64,000 nucleotides of DNA from Heterocephalus glaber (GCF_000247695.1 NW_004624848.1:1699317-1763316), one strand, 5' to 3'; numbered from the stretch's first letter, positions 22,321 to 34,302 are shown. Numbers and translations: made by a program. The notes: generated by a model from the sequence alone, not told the origin.

Positions 22321-22854
22321 TAGAAAGGCATAAAGTATATAGTACATTATGTAGATACCACACGGGTCTCTGCCCCCAGTAACTACTCATCCCAAAACTT
22401 GAAAAAGAAAAGATGCCTGAGATTAACATGTGACATGTTTAAGAGGTACTCACTTAAAAGACAAGCCCAGGCTTGAATCCTATGTCACATGGAAGTGGAC
22501 TTGCGGCTGTATCAGTTAATTTGTTTTAATCCAGGTATCACTGCTAAATATGAATCACAGTTGCATCAATCTTATAGCGATGCCTGAAAGAATAGGCTAG
22601 GAAGAAATACACAGAAGGACTGGAGAGTGCCAACACAGAGCAAGCACCACCGGACACACCGTGGCTCCTGCTAATATCATCTATTGTCAACATCTCTTAC
22701 TATTTCACTTTAAGACTTACACATCACAACATCAAATTCATGTGAAGGCTAACTACTGTAACTCCTGTAACTACTCGGATTTTCCTTATGGGGGATCGTT
22801 ATGGGGTTCTTACGATATACTACTAAAAAGCTGTGGCTTGTTGTTATAAAAAAG

Positions 22855-22972
22855 TCTGAGTATACGGGGCCGGGGATTTAGTTCAGTGGTTCCAGCACCT
22901 GCCTCACAAGCCCAAGGTCCTGAGTTTGATCCCCAGTACAAAAAAAACCACCAAAAAACAAATCTGAGTATA
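22855..22972 (+). mobile_element. ID SINE, sense, with 10-bp duplication
   Basis: The unit is at 22865-22962: GGGGCCGGGGATTTAGTTCAG, GGTCCTGAGTTTGATCCCC and an A-rich tail with CC interruptions. TCTGAGTATA is repeated at 22855-22864 and 22963-22972. Confidence 0.92.
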
Positions 22973-23433
22973 TGGATACAGGCTACTCCAACTTAATTGC
23001 AACTGGTTACTCTGAAAACGTTCCGGTACCATTAGAAGGTGCCTGCTTTAAAGCTAGTGTAGATGTCAAGGTCACAGAATCCATTGTACATGGTGGTTTG
23101 CAAAGCACTTCATGGGTGTCTCATCACATTCGACACCATAACTGGTTTCTGCACTTATTTTTGCCTCTGAAATGTGAACTACTTGAAATAAGAGTCCTTA
23201 TTTTGTTCTTATTTTCCTCTGTAGCCTCAATTCCCAGTAATGTAACTAGGCTTAGTGATTAAATAGAGAGCACCTCTCCATTAGCACAGAGAAGAGGCAG
23301 TATTATTGAAAGACGGTATTACTGTTGCAGTTCTCTAATCTAACAATGTTAATATTGTACTATATGAAGTATTGCTTAGAGTAAATAACGGAAATAGTTT
23401 CATTAAGTCTGATTTTCTCATTTTAATGAAACT

Positions 23434-23808
23434 CTGTTGTCAGGTTTCCTTTACTGTAAAAATCACCTGAGATTATCCAGCTTGTAAAGAGGAGGGGTTT
23501 ATTTTGGCTCATGGTTTCAGGCAGTACAGTCCATGGTCTGTCGGCTTCATGGAGTTGGGGCTGTGGATCACAGGACAACATGGAGGGGGAACATGGTGGA
23601 GCAGAGTTTCTCACTTTATAGGCACATGGGAGGAAGAGATGAGAAGGAGGGGCAGGGGCCTTGATGTCTCCCTCAAGGGCACAGCCCAGTCACCTGACTT
23701 CCTCCCATGAGGCCCCGCCCCTTCAGAACACTCCATCCCCCATGGACAAGGAGCCAAGGCTTTAGTGCATGGGTCTGGGGAGGACATTTCAGATCCAAAC
23801 TGCAGTGC
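23434..23808 (-). mobile_element. MaLR-type solo LTR, antisense
   Basis: GGTTTATTTTGGCTCATGGTTTCAGG, CAGTCCATGGTCTGTCGGC, CCTCCCATGAGGCCCCGCCCC, AGGCTTTAGTGCATGGGTCTGGGG and GGACATTTCAGATCCAAAC match a reversed rodent MaLR LTR. It is better preserved than the one at 17154. Confidence 0.88.
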
Positions 23809-24434
23809 TATCTATGCTTTCTTAAGATTAAAAGAATACTTTTGGATAATGTATATTAAAGGAATACCTTTTTCTTGGTTATTTTCAAAGCCTTTTTGAT
23901 ATAATTGCTTTAGTTACAGTTTTTGAGAATGTTTGGCTACAATTATGCTTGTTAAATATATGATTCAGGCTCTAAAGCCTGCAGTAGACATTTATACATA
24001 GACATATTAAAGTTAAAGTTTAGTGTTTAGTGTATAATTTTATTCTTTCTGATCTGCTTTATATATCCCATTTTTATAGGCTAAAAATAAGTTATCCTCA
24101 AGCAGAATGATGTTTCTTGGTTAGGTTGAACTAAATTCACAGCTATTATCTTCCACATGTTAGCCTTTAAAATAGAAACCAGAAATGATAAAGCCACAGC
24201 TGGCACATAAGAGCAAGAGCCAAAACATATTTTAGGACCAATTTCACAGAAAAACATGTACCTTTTATAATATGATAAATATGAAAACATATATAGGAAA
24301 TAGTCAAGACTTTATCATTTGTAAAAGTATTTTCAGAATGGTATAAGTAAAGAATAACTAATTTATCATTTTAATAAGGTTCATACTCATAACTCTGGAA
24401 ATTGGTAGCTTAATGTTTTTCCGTAATCTTATAG

Positions 24435-24648
24435 GAAATGAAATGGGCTCAAACTACTTGGAAATGACAGCTGGCAATGTGGCAAAAATGTCTGACCCGT
24501 GGAGTGCCATTTCTCCTACAAATAATGAAATAGTCAAGTATGAAAAATTTATCTTTACTTTTATTATCACAGTTTTTCTGATTGACTTGGGAATAAGCTT
24601 TTGGGGAATTATTTACCTTCTCAGTATCAGTTTAAGACAGCACAGAAG
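24435..24648 (+). CDS. Candidate exon A of an unidentified membrane protein
   Basis: The exon is inferred from an acceptor (TTTTTCCGTAATCTTATAG, AG at 24433-24434) and a donor (AAG|GTAGGAGTG, at 24648/24649). It is open throughout. An ATG at 24443 sits in a good context (GAAATGG), so this could be the first coding exon; otherwise it takes two bases from an upstream exon. From that ATG it encodes 68 residues: a polar N-terminal stretch with DPWSAISPTNNE, then one hydrophobic helix of about 25-30 residues (starting KYEKFIFTFIITVFLIDLG) ending in basic RQHR. The two leftover bases AG join in frame to the candidate exon at 31430. I do not recognise the family. A weak likeness to the second helix of MS4A proteins was considered and not accepted. 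It could be a chance frame in AT-rich DNA. No promoter or expression evidence is visible. Confidence 0.38.
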
Positions 24649-24654
24649 GTAGGA

Positions 24655-24655
<1 letters not shown>

Positions 24656-24690
<35 letters not shown>

Positions 24691-24691
24691 A
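24656..24691. repeat. (TG)n microsatellite
   Basis: About 17 TG units start seven bases after the putative donor of candidate exon A. Confidence 0.95.
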
Positions 24692-26682
24692 AAAAGGAAG
24701 AAGAGCAAAAGCAAATAAAGAGATTGTAGTGGATGAACTGAAATTGATTTCAGCCAGAAATCTTTTGAATGAATATCCCTTCAAGTACGCATTGGACAAG
24801 GTGATCTTCATGAGCCCTCAATGTCCCTGAACACATTTGCTGGGTTTGCCAAGAACACAAGGTCTCGCCTACTTTTAACTCAGATCTTCTCTTAAGGTTG
24901 TGTTAGTCCCTCAGGCTGGCTTCATGTTTTCTAAAAAACAGTGGATTTCTTGAGCTCAGTGTTGCCAGTAGGAATTTGAGCCGGTGGTGTGCATAGCATC
25001 TGTCTGGCCTCAGGCATCTGCATGGGCCTTGGTGATGTGTGGAATCAAGGCAGACTGGACGCTCGCTTGGGGTGCTTGCTTGCCTCTGACCCCTGAGTCT
25101 TGTGCCTTCTGGCTGCTTACCTGAAACACAGGCCAGCTTACTCACCAGCAAGAACAAAAGAGCAAAGTCTCAGAGCCAATAGTTTCTCACCAGAATTCAA
25201 ATTAGTGGAAGTTATACACAGAAAAAAGGGCACGAGTAGGACAGGACGGGTATGTTCTATTCTATTTTATGTTTGCAACCATCTAAAATGCAGCCAACAT
25301 AAAGCTAAAATTTCTTTCCAGCCACCATTCTCTTTGGTTTATAAACCTTCAGTGGAAGTAACATTAATTACAGACCACATTCAACTTAATTACATGTAAC
25401 TCAAACAAATCTTCCTGTACCAAAGAAACCTGTCAAATGATACTCTTGGTTCATAGACAATATTTTAGAAATACTTGAGAGGAAAGAACACACCTGGAAA
25501 GTCTTTTAAATGAATGAAATAATGGCACATTGTGAGTTGTCTAGCAGAAAAATGATGAAAATAATATTTAAAGATTTGGTTGTTCTCAGCAGTATTGATT
25601 TGAAATTTGACCTGTCTTCTTTGTTAGATGTGGTATCGAATAATGGAATCTTGCAATAGCATTTTAATGATCGAGTTCATTTTTTATGAACTGTTTGGAA
25701 GAAAACAAGCTTAAGTTGTAAGCTTTGCCTTTCAGGTACACAGAATGGAACTTGAAGTATCTCCAAGAAATGCAATTAAAATACATATATACTTGGGGAT
25801 AGAAAATTCTGGTGCTTTTAGGGCTGTTAATATTAAGTGCAAAATTATATGTTAATGTTTGGATGAAAAAGAAAAAGCACTCAGAGCTGCTGAACATCTG
25901 GTAAAGTGATTTTTTAGTTTAGATCCAAGATCACTGGAGATTGATTGCTGGCCCCAAGATTGTGCCACCACAATTGCATGCTACTCTATGAATAAAAGAA
26001 AAAAAAGGCTTTGGAGAAAAGGAAAATGTAGATATACTTTGAATAGTATGTCACAATGAAAAGTGAGAAGAATCCCTGCATCCCTTAATTCTTCATTGTG
26101 CATGTCTCAGTATTTTGATTTTTATGGCTCAGAACTCTGGCTTCCCAGTGAACAGAGGCTCCACGGGAATCATTACCCCCAAAACCCATGAACAGGTGGT
26201 GTATTCTCCTTACATGTTTCCTGCTTCTTTCCCCCTCTTTTATCATGTGTTTCAATGGATAGTCACCTATTTTTCTTATTTTCAAGTAGCTTCTGCATGT
26301 GACTTTTATTGAATCCCATGAATTTAAAAAGATAGGTTTGGGGGTTGCGTTTTTCAGAAGGGGGCTGGATGCAGGAGCAGTGAGGAGAGCAAGTGCTTTG
26401 TCAAAGTGCTGATGTCCAGTGTCATGGGCGTGCTCCACCTGTCTGCTTCCAGGCTGCCCGGATTCCGAATGCTATCACAGGACAGTTCTCATCGTCATGC
26501 TCATCCAGCAGGTCTGAATGACCGACACTGTACCATAGCTTATTTATTCTTAGAAGTTAGAGTAAATTTTCTCTCAGCTACTGAGCTTTAATACATTTAA
26601 TACTTTTTGAATATTTTTTCATTTAACTGGTTTGCAAAATTTGTAGAAATGGTCCTTTTACTTGCAAACAAAAACAAAACAA
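24692..26682. other. No recognised element
   Basis: Mixed to AT-rich sequence. The 117-codon reverse frame at 26085-26438 has no domain, signal peptide or membrane segment that I can identify and is not called. Confidence 0.3.
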
Positions 26683-26683
26683 T

Positions 26684-26745
26684 GGGTTGGGCATGTGGCT
26701 AAGGGGTAGAGACCTGGGTTCAATCCTTACCACCAGACATCTCAA
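26684..26745 (+). mobile_element. Diverged ID SINE remnant, sense
   Basis: GGTTGGGCATGTGGCTAAGGGGTAGAGACCTGGGTTCAATCC (in parts) keeps the A- and B-box order, with an internal deletion and a degenerate A-rich tail. Confidence 0.55.
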
Positions 26746-29581
26746 CACAAACCAAAAGCCCCAAGCAACAAAACAAAGCAAGACGAAACTGCAAAACCAC
26801 CACCATAATAAGAATGCTTCATTCTGCATGTTAAAAAATGCTAGTCATCTTACCTGCCCCCCTTCATCTGAGAAAACTGTGAGGTACAAGAGAGGGGAAT
26901 CTGAGCTACCTGCGCTCTACTTTTACAAGTGAAAAGACCTCTTTCAGCAACATGCCATTTTCTACCAGTAAAAAGTGTTGCCCCCTCGTCAATAGTTGCT
27001 TTAAAAGGAAGTCAATTTTTATCTACCCTTTACATAAAGACTCAGGGACTCTCAGGTGAAAGGGCCCACGTGTTTCACTCACCACTTGTTTCCACACTGG
27101 CCAATATGCTGGTCCTGGAACAAGCCAGGCAGCTCTCCTCCTCCACCCCAAGGGAGGAGCAAGGGTTGCTGCCTAGCTGCTTCGGCTCTGCTTCTCCCTC
27201 CCTGCCATCCATCCCATCCTGTACTGACTGAGTTTCTCCTGAGAGGAGGTAGTTGGAGGAGGGTTTGTTGCTTGCTCCCTGCCACCTCTTAAATGTCCTC
27301 TGAAGTGTAGGCACCCCACAGAGGGCTCCCTATTATTCTGTGGTTCTCTCCATCACTTCAGTCAAAATGGCAACTTTTGTAACCTTTTATAAGTAAAAAT
27401 CTTGAGCACAGCAGGGAGTTCTTTTCTTTAAGTATAAGGATGTAGTGCCCCAGTGGCAGGCTTTTTCTTTGCATCCCAGGAGAGCTCGCGTGTGCCCTCA
27501 TTTCCTGTAAGGAGGATGAGGTGGAGGTGCACCATACAGCTGCGCTGGCTGCCAGAGGACAGGTGCCTTGGATGGGAAGGTCCTCAGGAGACACGGCCTC
27601 TGCCCTTTTCTTCCCCATAGCTCCCTCTAGAATCAGTGTCACCCCAGCAATCAGTGGAATTGCTGTGACCTCTGCTTAAAGTGCACCTGTGTCTTTGGAC
27701 ATGAATGTTTTATTTTCTCTTACCAAAGTACTACCAAAAATAAACACATGGTTCTCTTCATTCTTCATTACATAAATCCCACCATGACGAAAATTCCATG
27801 AGGATAAACACAGATAATTTTTATCTGCTAAGTTGGAGAAGAATTATAAAAATGTAAAGTGGCAAAGTAATTATGCATTCATACCATAAAGTGATGCAAA
27901 GGTTGGTGACTTGGAATTCACGTGAAGATAACTCTTCCAGCGGGCCCTGCTCCGCCACGTCTATACAGCGGGATGGAATCACCACCATTCATTCTGGAGA
28001 GAACTAAATGGGCCAATGGTGAAGTACCTCAGCAGGATAAATGAGTGCTTTCCGAATTGTTTCTTTCAAACGTGTAAAGTTGACAACGCATATACTAAAG
28101 CTTATCACCGCACAAATTTTATAGGCCAGATAATGAAACTCCTGACAGGTAAGCAGTGCTAAAACACATTTTTCTCACAGCTGTCATAGATGTTTTTCTG
28201 ATATTAGTGCAATGATCTTAAAGAGAAAGACTACAATTAAAACCAGGTCTTTCAAGTTCACAAGGTACATCTACAAAAGAACAGAACACACGTACCCTTT
28301 TTCTGCTAAAGTCAGGCATATAAGAATGCAGCAGATTCTCTGTCCTACATGGTGATGCACTGTTGTAATTTTTTGTAAGCATTAAAATGCAGTTCATGGA
28401 TGAGTAGAATTAAGTCAGTGCCCACTCTGGGTGTCCCAGAGCTTGCTGCATCTGACACTTTGACATGGCATCATCAGAGCCACATTTGCTCCACATACCT
28501 ACATGGGCACTGCTGTCAGCATCCACAGTGGGGTCTACAGCACACATAATATCGCTTCCAGCCTGAGTGACAGTAGATGAATTTTAATGCTTTCTAGTGC
28601 CAAAATATGAAAACAGTGCAACCCAGTGTTTTCCATCCTTTGCTTTCTTAAAACCTTACAGCCAAATTTATTGCTTGAATATGGTAATCTACTCAGTTCA
28701 GTTGTTTCAGAGCAGTTATTGAATTTCCTTCAGGAAATTTCATTGTATTTATTTTTTACATGATTTATCTCATCCGTAATTTTTAATTTGCTTCATTTTT
28801 TTTTTCAGAATGGAAATAATCAAAATTAAGTTTAGATATTCACTGGGAATATACATGTACTTACCTTTAATTCCAACAAGGAATTGATTAAAATAGTAGG
28901 TAGAATGTTCTGAATGCTTTCTTTGTTGGAATATATTTTCACTAAAGTTCTTTCCTTTGGTAACAAAATTCAAACTTTTTTCACGCCTCAGTTCCATTAT
29001 AGTTAGTGATAGTTCAATTTTATAGTGTTTGAATGACATACGTTTTCATTAGAACCTTGGTTTTTTGGAGGGTGGGGCATAGAATCTACTTTTAAAATAC
29101 AACATTGACATACAATGGGAATAATCTATTCAGTCGGTAGAGCCACATAAACCTCCACCTTCAAGAGTTTAAAGACATTCTTATTTTACCATGTCACCCT
29201 GTAACTCTGGTTTAACACATTATGAAGTCATCAACATGAGGCTTTCTAGCCAAAATAGATTTCTTTGTAAACTCTATGATTTCCCATGAATACAGGAATT
29301 TTGAAACTACTGAGCCTCATCAGCAGTTCAGCACTCTAAAGATTAATGATCAAATATTTGGGGCTTTCTATCCCTGACTGAAGGCTGGATGAAATCAATT
29401 ATTTAAGCACTATAAAGTAAGGGGTTGGGTCTCAGACAACGATTACAAAGCAGACACACTTTAACACCCAGAACAGCCATCTGGACTGACTGCTTTACCA
29501 TGGCAAAAGGGTGAATGAAATATAATTCCTGTCTGCTGATGCCATGGAGATTCCTTCAGTCTAGGAGCAGCTGGAGTGTCC

Positions 29582-29584
<3 letters not shown>
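26746..29584. other. Long stretch without recognised genes
   Basis: 26930-27650 is GC-richer, with several frames on both strands (27056-27292, 27075-27314, 27358-27642) lacking domain support. 27700-29580 is AT-rich. AATACAACATTGACATACAATGG near 29096 hints at an old L1 tail, too weak to annotate. Confidence 0.3.

Positions 29585-29585
<1 letters not shown>

Positions 29586-29616
<31 letters not shown>
29586..29616. repeat. (CA)n microsatellite
   Basis: About 15 CA units. Confidence 0.95.
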
Positions 29617-29618
<2 letters not shown>

Positions 29619-30201
29619 CATATATGCACATCTTGCTCTCTGGCTATATGATGTTAAATATAAAGAATTTCTACACCTTTTATTAAAGCAATAAGAAAAG
29701 CAGTAGATTTTTTTCTACCATATCTGTAGTAGTCTTCTGATCCCAAACACTCAATTTGTACAAAGTAATAAATGTCAGTGCTTTTCAAAGGAAAATATTA
29801 TGTTTCTTACTGGGTTCTAGAAATAGTCAAAAGCTAGAGAAAATTTTACTGGAGATCTGATGTGACTTATAGAAAGCCTGATTTTTAAATACCTAGAATA
29901 GATGGGCTTGGTGTACCTGGCAGTCCTACTACCCAGCCGTGTGCCTTCTAGTTGTATGGATTGCTTCAGATAAATAGATGTCAGGTGGGTAAAATTTTCT
30001 ATGGCAAAGAAAATCAGTGCATACTTTTTAAATGATATTTGAGAAATGGAGAGGTGAATAAGAGCAGAACCCTTAGAGGGAAAGGGAAACTTTCATAAAA
30101 CAGTCATGTTTAGATCTCTCATGTGAAAGATCAGGGCAAGCTCAGTGGCTTTGAAATCTAATAATCACAGAGTTCCCATCAAAGCTGTTGCAGCTTTTGG
30201 G

Positions 30202-30202
<1 letters not shown>

Positions 30203-30235
<33 letters not shown>

Positions 30236-30244
30236 ATGTGTGTG
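30203..30244. repeat. (TG)n microsatellite
   Basis: About 20 TG units, with one CA interruption near the end. The Val/Cys run in the open frame at 30145-30330 is caused by it. Confidence 0.95.
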
Positions 30245-30410
30245 CAGATCAACCCGAAGTCAGTAATATATCAAGATCAAGGTACATTTCAAAGGGAAAT
30301 TCTTTAAAAACAAATCATGGTGGCTGCTGATTAATCATTCAAAATCATAAATCTTGTGTGGTGAGTGAACAGTGACCAGATACAGTCAACGGACTGAAAT
30401 GTTTTCTTTT

Positions 30411-30432
30411 GTGTGTGTGTGTGTGTGTGTGT
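30411..30432. repeat. (GT)n microsatellite
   Basis: Eleven GT units, about 170 bp after the previous TG tract. Confidence 0.95.
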
Positions 30433-30804
30433 TTTCTTGAGCCATGTGAAGTTTTAAAATCAGATCATACTCAACAGTGTCTTCTAGGGTCTATCCCTTA
30501 GATCCCTGGGGTTCTGTCCTTACTGTAAAACTACAGAGTGCTTTACATATTTAACTACTTTAAAGGTTCATCATTAGTGTAAATATTGCAACTTAAAATT
30601 TTCCACATTGTAAATGTTTATAGTTTCTTGTAGTTAAAACTGTTACTTCACCATTTAAAATGTATTATATGGAATTTAAATGCCATGGCAACCTGATAAA
30701 TACTACAGTGTATTTAACACAGTGTAAACATGAATTGATACATTAAATGTATGCAATTAATATGTACAATTTCTGTATTACCTAAAATTAAATTTAGTTT
30801 AAAA

Positions 30805-30893
30805 GGGGCCAGGGATTTAGCTCAGTGGTTCTGGCGCCTGCCTTGCAAGTGCAAGGTCCCAAGTTCAATCCTCGGTACCAAAAAAATAAAAAA
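30805..30893 (+). mobile_element. ID SINE, sense, near consensus
   Basis: GGGGCCAGGGATTTAGCTCAG, TGCCTTGCAAGTGCAAGG and TTCAATCCTCGGTACC are followed by an A-rich tail. Related AATTTAGTT sequences on both sides (30790 area and 30900 area) look like the duplication. Confidence 0.9.
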
Positions 30894-31429
30894 TAACTAA
30901 AATTTAGTTAAAAAATATAAAATGTTTTTGTGTTTGAATATCCTCTATGAATCATCCTTCTATGCTTCTAAGTGATAAGAAAAGCAGGTACAGGTCGATG
31001 TTTCAACTTCCTGTGATTGCAAATATCTGACAGAACATCTTTTCTGAATTGAATTTTCATTTACATTAAAATTGTATACATTTACAATGAACTACTTAAA
31101 TGTATAAAAATTCTGAAAAATCAGTAAATATAGAAATGAAAATTTTGGCAGTGTTTTTTGATGTGACAGATAAGATTTTTAAAAATTAATCCATATATTT
31201 AAATATTACTTGTGCTAGATTTAGATGGAGATCAAATATAATTCCATTCGGTTTTTTTGCCTTACACATACAAGCTCAGAAGCCTTGCCATAGATATAAG
31301 CAGGTAGGAATGGAATTATCACTATTAGAATATGACACAATTCTTTGACGTTTTATGTAGTTATTATGCAAAAATCATGTTATTAAAAATATTTGACTAA
31401 TATATCAATAGCATTTCTTTTTTTTGCAG
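30894..31429. other. AT-rich sequence ending in a strong polypyrimidine-AG
   Basis: Nothing is recognised until the acceptor-like TTTCTTTTTTTTGCAG at its right end. Confidence 0.4.
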
Positions 31430-31553
31430 TTTGGTTCAAAGCAATGGATTGGAAAGGACCTTACTTACAATAGTGTTATTATGCGTCATTCATTTCTTTC
31501 TCAGCATGAGCCTTTATATTTTTCTACATCTGACTTCATCCTGGAAATTTTAA
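31430..31553 (+). CDS. Candidate exon C, C-terminal part of the exon A protein
   Basis: It is preceded by the strongest acceptor-like site noticed in the window (a polypyrimidine run then TTGCAG, AG at 31428-31429). Joined to exon A, the leftover AG plus the first T forms a Ser codon. The frame then stays open for 40 codons to TAA at 31551-31553. It encodes LVQSNGLERTLLTIVLLC followed by more hydrophobic sequence through a second helix, with a short polar tail (TSSWKF) before the stop. A plus C from the ATG at 24443 gives about 109 residues with two membrane helices joined by a short basic loop. No in-frame donor precedes the stop, so this would be a terminal exon. No polyadenylation signal was identified. 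The short length and T-rich composition mean chance cannot be excluded. Confidence 0.35.
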
Positions 31554-31681
31554 CTCTGCATTAATGCGTTATAGTACGTTTTCGATGGGCACAGAATAAC
31601 CTTGAAAGGGAGATGGGAAAGAGTATCTCACACTTCAGCCAGAGGTGTGTTTTCAGGAGCATGGGTTTAAGATGCTGTCAC

Positions 31682-31755
31682 AGGCGCTGTGAGGGAAGCA
31701 GCTCATCAGGAGCGCACTCGTGGCGCTCTGGGTTCGGTGCCCAGCACCATGGGGG
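31682..31755 (+). mobile_element. Possible diverged ID SINE, sense
   Basis: GCGCTGTGAGGGAAGCAGCTC and CTGGGTTCGGTGCCCAGCACC keep ID box order, but the A box is poor and no tail or duplication is clear. Confidence 0.4.
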
Positions 31756-32510
31756 ATCTGGAGAACGCGCAAGAGAGTTTAGGAATATGCAAGTTGAAAA
31801 TACGAAAGTTGGTCATTATCTAGACTAAGTGTATACATATCAAAATTCCAAGAAAACCGACATAGTGCATATTAACTTGCCATGAAGGACTTTTCTTTAA
31901 TTAAAGTTAGGTAATTAATTGTGTGGTCATAATCAGAGTTTAGGTGGTTTTTATTTCTACTAGCAATATGCAAAACTTTTTGAGAAGCTAAGAACTATGA
32001 CAATATCAGCTATTTTTTGTCAAGATATTATGATCATAAAATTACACATTTTTGTGTAGTCTTGGTACGTATCTAAATTCTTGACCCTCGGGGTAGCATT
32101 ATGTAAACAATTTTTAATGACAGATTTTATTTATAAAGTAATAAATATTTCTTCAATGATTTATGTATTATTCCAAATGGAAATAATCCAGGAGGTCATA
32201 GGGAATATTTCATTTCAACAGTAGATTAGTATAGATTGTCTCTGTGAATAGTCCAAGAAACCCATTTCTCTTTATGTGCTCTTTATTTTGATCGTATCTC
32301 TTACCAGTGTTCTTATTTCTTGACAATATAACCTTATGAAATCTCTATTTGCATTCAAAGATATATCTATGTCTGAATTTTGGTGGCTAAACATCTTCCA
32401 TCTCTTTGAAGTTCATGCTGCATAGGGACAGAGACTCCCGAGCACAGTGGTAATGAGAAGTGTGTTATCTTTGTGCTGTGAGCGGCTGCTTCTCTGTCCA
32501 CTCAAAATAT
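31756..32510. other. AT-rich sequence, nothing recognised
   Basis: No coding or repeat signal is convincing. Confidence 0.35.
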
Positions 32511-32641
32511 ACTTCCAGTTGGGCCGGGGATTTATCTCAGTGGTCCTGCCGCCTGCCTCGAAAGTTCAAGGTACCGAGTTCGATCCCTGGTACAAAACAA
32601 CAACAACAACAGCAAAATATATATGTATACACTTCCAGTTG
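32511..32641 (+). mobile_element. ID SINE, sense, with 11-bp duplication
   Basis: GGGCCGGGGATTTATCTCAG, CCGCCTGCCTCGAAAGTTC and CGAGTTCGATCCCTGGTAC are followed by a (CAA)n-type tail. ACTTCCAGTTG is at 32511-32521 and 32631-32641, identical. Confidence 0.92.
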
Positions 32642-33666
32642 ATATTTACTTATTTATTTGCTGCACTGACACATAGAAATTGTGATGACTTTTTTTTAAA
32701 TGGTAGTAATCAAAATCAATGATCTTTTATTGGTGATTAACAACTAATATACCCTGTGTTCTCTCTTTAGGCATGTAAGATCATATCAAATAATCTCTTA
32801 CTGTTCCTATTAAGAAAATATTATGTACTTAGAAATGAGAAAATTTACACTCCAGGTACTATCGGTTAGTTGTATTTTAAGGAGAGAGGCTGTCTCCAGT
32901 TAGAACACATACTCTGGTCTCCACTTCAATCAACATGTGTGGTTTCTCCAGTCATCGTACACATCAGATATGGTCTGCATTTTGAGTTAGGCATTTTTTA
33001 TTTACAACAAAAAATGCGAAAAGGGGCTCTCACTGGTGAAATAAAAGATATTTAAAACTGGTGAATCAGTTTGTCTCTGAGACACACTCGGGCGTTTTGA
33101 AGATCATATGTAAAACATCATCAAGGTTCATAGATTTTTCTCCTTAGAGAGCTGACCTAGCTCAGTGATAATAATCTTTCTGGCCTTGGAGCCCACATAC
33201 GCTCTAAAATTTCTTTTTAAAAATGTATGAAAAAAATATATGAAAAAATTTATTTTAAAAAATAATGAAGTATGAATTTAATAACAGGGATGAGAAACAC
33301 CACATTAAACACAAAATTATGGAAAATAATTTTATTCTTAAAAAAGAGAGGAATGGTATTATTTTATATTTTTGAAAATCTGTTTAGTGTCTGAATTATC
33401 AAAAAACAGCTGGATTCTCATGTTTCTGCTTATAACCTGTTGAGATAGGTTGTTTTGGTTAAAGTATAAGAAAATCCAACCCTGTATCTTAGCTGACTTA
33501 TATAGCTTACTTCCTTTGCTATATCACAGCATATATAACAAGTGGCATTTTATGAAAGATTAATTACATTGCAAAATCAGAAACATTTCTATAGACATTT
33601 TAGTATTTATTAAAATCTATTGTCATTTACTGTACTTTGAATTGATCTTATATCTTATATTCTTAG
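32642..33666. other. AT-rich sequence, nothing firm
   Basis: A possible eroded ID (GACCTAGCTCAGTGATAATA near 33157) is too weak to call. It ends at the acceptor-like TTATATTCTTAG. Confidence 0.35.
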
Positions 33667-33965
33667 ATGATTTTATAATAGCAAGCCTGGTCATTTGGGA
33701 TATTCATATAGTAGCTCATGAGATCTTAACACACTTTGTTAACCACACAAATAAAATTGTAGTTATTATTGCACTCTCATCAGCAATTTTAAAAATAGTG
33801 GGACACTGTCAATATGGTGAAGAAAGGAAGGTTTACGAAATTCTAAATATTGTTTTCAAGCTCAAATTTGATCACTGGGAACCAGCGCTGTTGGTCGTTA
33901 TTTTTAGCATGACAGTCACTTCATTTATTTCAGGAAAGTGGCTCGCTAAACACAAGATTGAATAA
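33667..33965 (+). CDS. Candidate exon B, unidentified multi-helix membrane protein
   Basis: A 98-codon open block follows an acceptor-like TTATATCTTATATTCTTAG (AG at 33665-33666) and ends at TAA 33963-33965. It would complete a codon with its first two bases. Three hydrophobic segments are visible: one starting DDFIIASLVIWDIHIVAHE, one starting NKIVVIIALSSAILKIVG and one starting EPALLVVIFSMTVTSFISG. A charged stretch (GEERKVYEI) lies between the last two, and the tail is basic (AKHKIE). It has no suitable ATG at its start, so it would need an upstream exon ending one base into a codon. Candidate exons A and C do not end in that phase. The first helix loosely recalls an S3 segment of voltage-sensor domains, but no arginine-rich S4 follows. 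The family is not recognised. An open frame of this length is expected several times by chance in 64 kb. Confidence 0.3.
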
Positions 33966-34182
33966 CTGTATTTGCCTTTCACTCCTTTCAAGTAAAAATC
34001 AATTTCCACGATAAAGACATTTAGTTCTGCTCTACATCAATCACACCGTGTTTTTTCTAAAACAATTCTGCACTTGAGAATGGGCACAAACGCTTTATAC
34101 AAATGCTCCTCTGCCCTCAGAATAGGACAAGATGTGCTCAGGGGCTGGGTTTAAAACACTACAAATATTACTGCTTTCTCAA

Positions 34183-34302
34183 GAACATTCTTTTTTCTAC
34201 TTCCTTTTTCTTCTTTCCTCTTCTTCCTCCTCCTCCTTTTGTGTTAGGGTTTGAACCCAGGGCCTTACACATGCTAAGTACACATTCTGCAGGAACATTC
34301 TT
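34183..34302 (-). mobile_element. ID SINE, antisense, old type, with 10-bp duplication
   Basis: A pyrimidine-rich tail complement (TTCTTCCTCCTCCTCC) is followed by GTTAGGGTTTGAACCCAGGG and CCTTACACATGCTAAGTAC. GAACATTCTT is at 34183-34192 and 34293-34302. The 5' half is missing. Confidence 0.8.

Noticed and set aside
24435..31553. Assignment of candidate exons A and C to the MS4A (CD20-like) family
   Set aside because: A few residues around the exon junction (FWG..., SLVQ...) recall the second MS4A helix and its exon boundary. However, the first MS4A helix is missing and helix spacing differs, so I left the family open.
33150..33215. Possible ID SINE (CTAGCTCAGTGATAATA)
   Set aside because: Only the A-box region is suggestive; no B box, tail or duplication could be found.
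33667..33965. Voltage-sensor S3-S4 domain
   Set aside because: The first helix loosely resembles an S3 segment, but no arginine-repeat S4 follows. The likeness is not strong enough.
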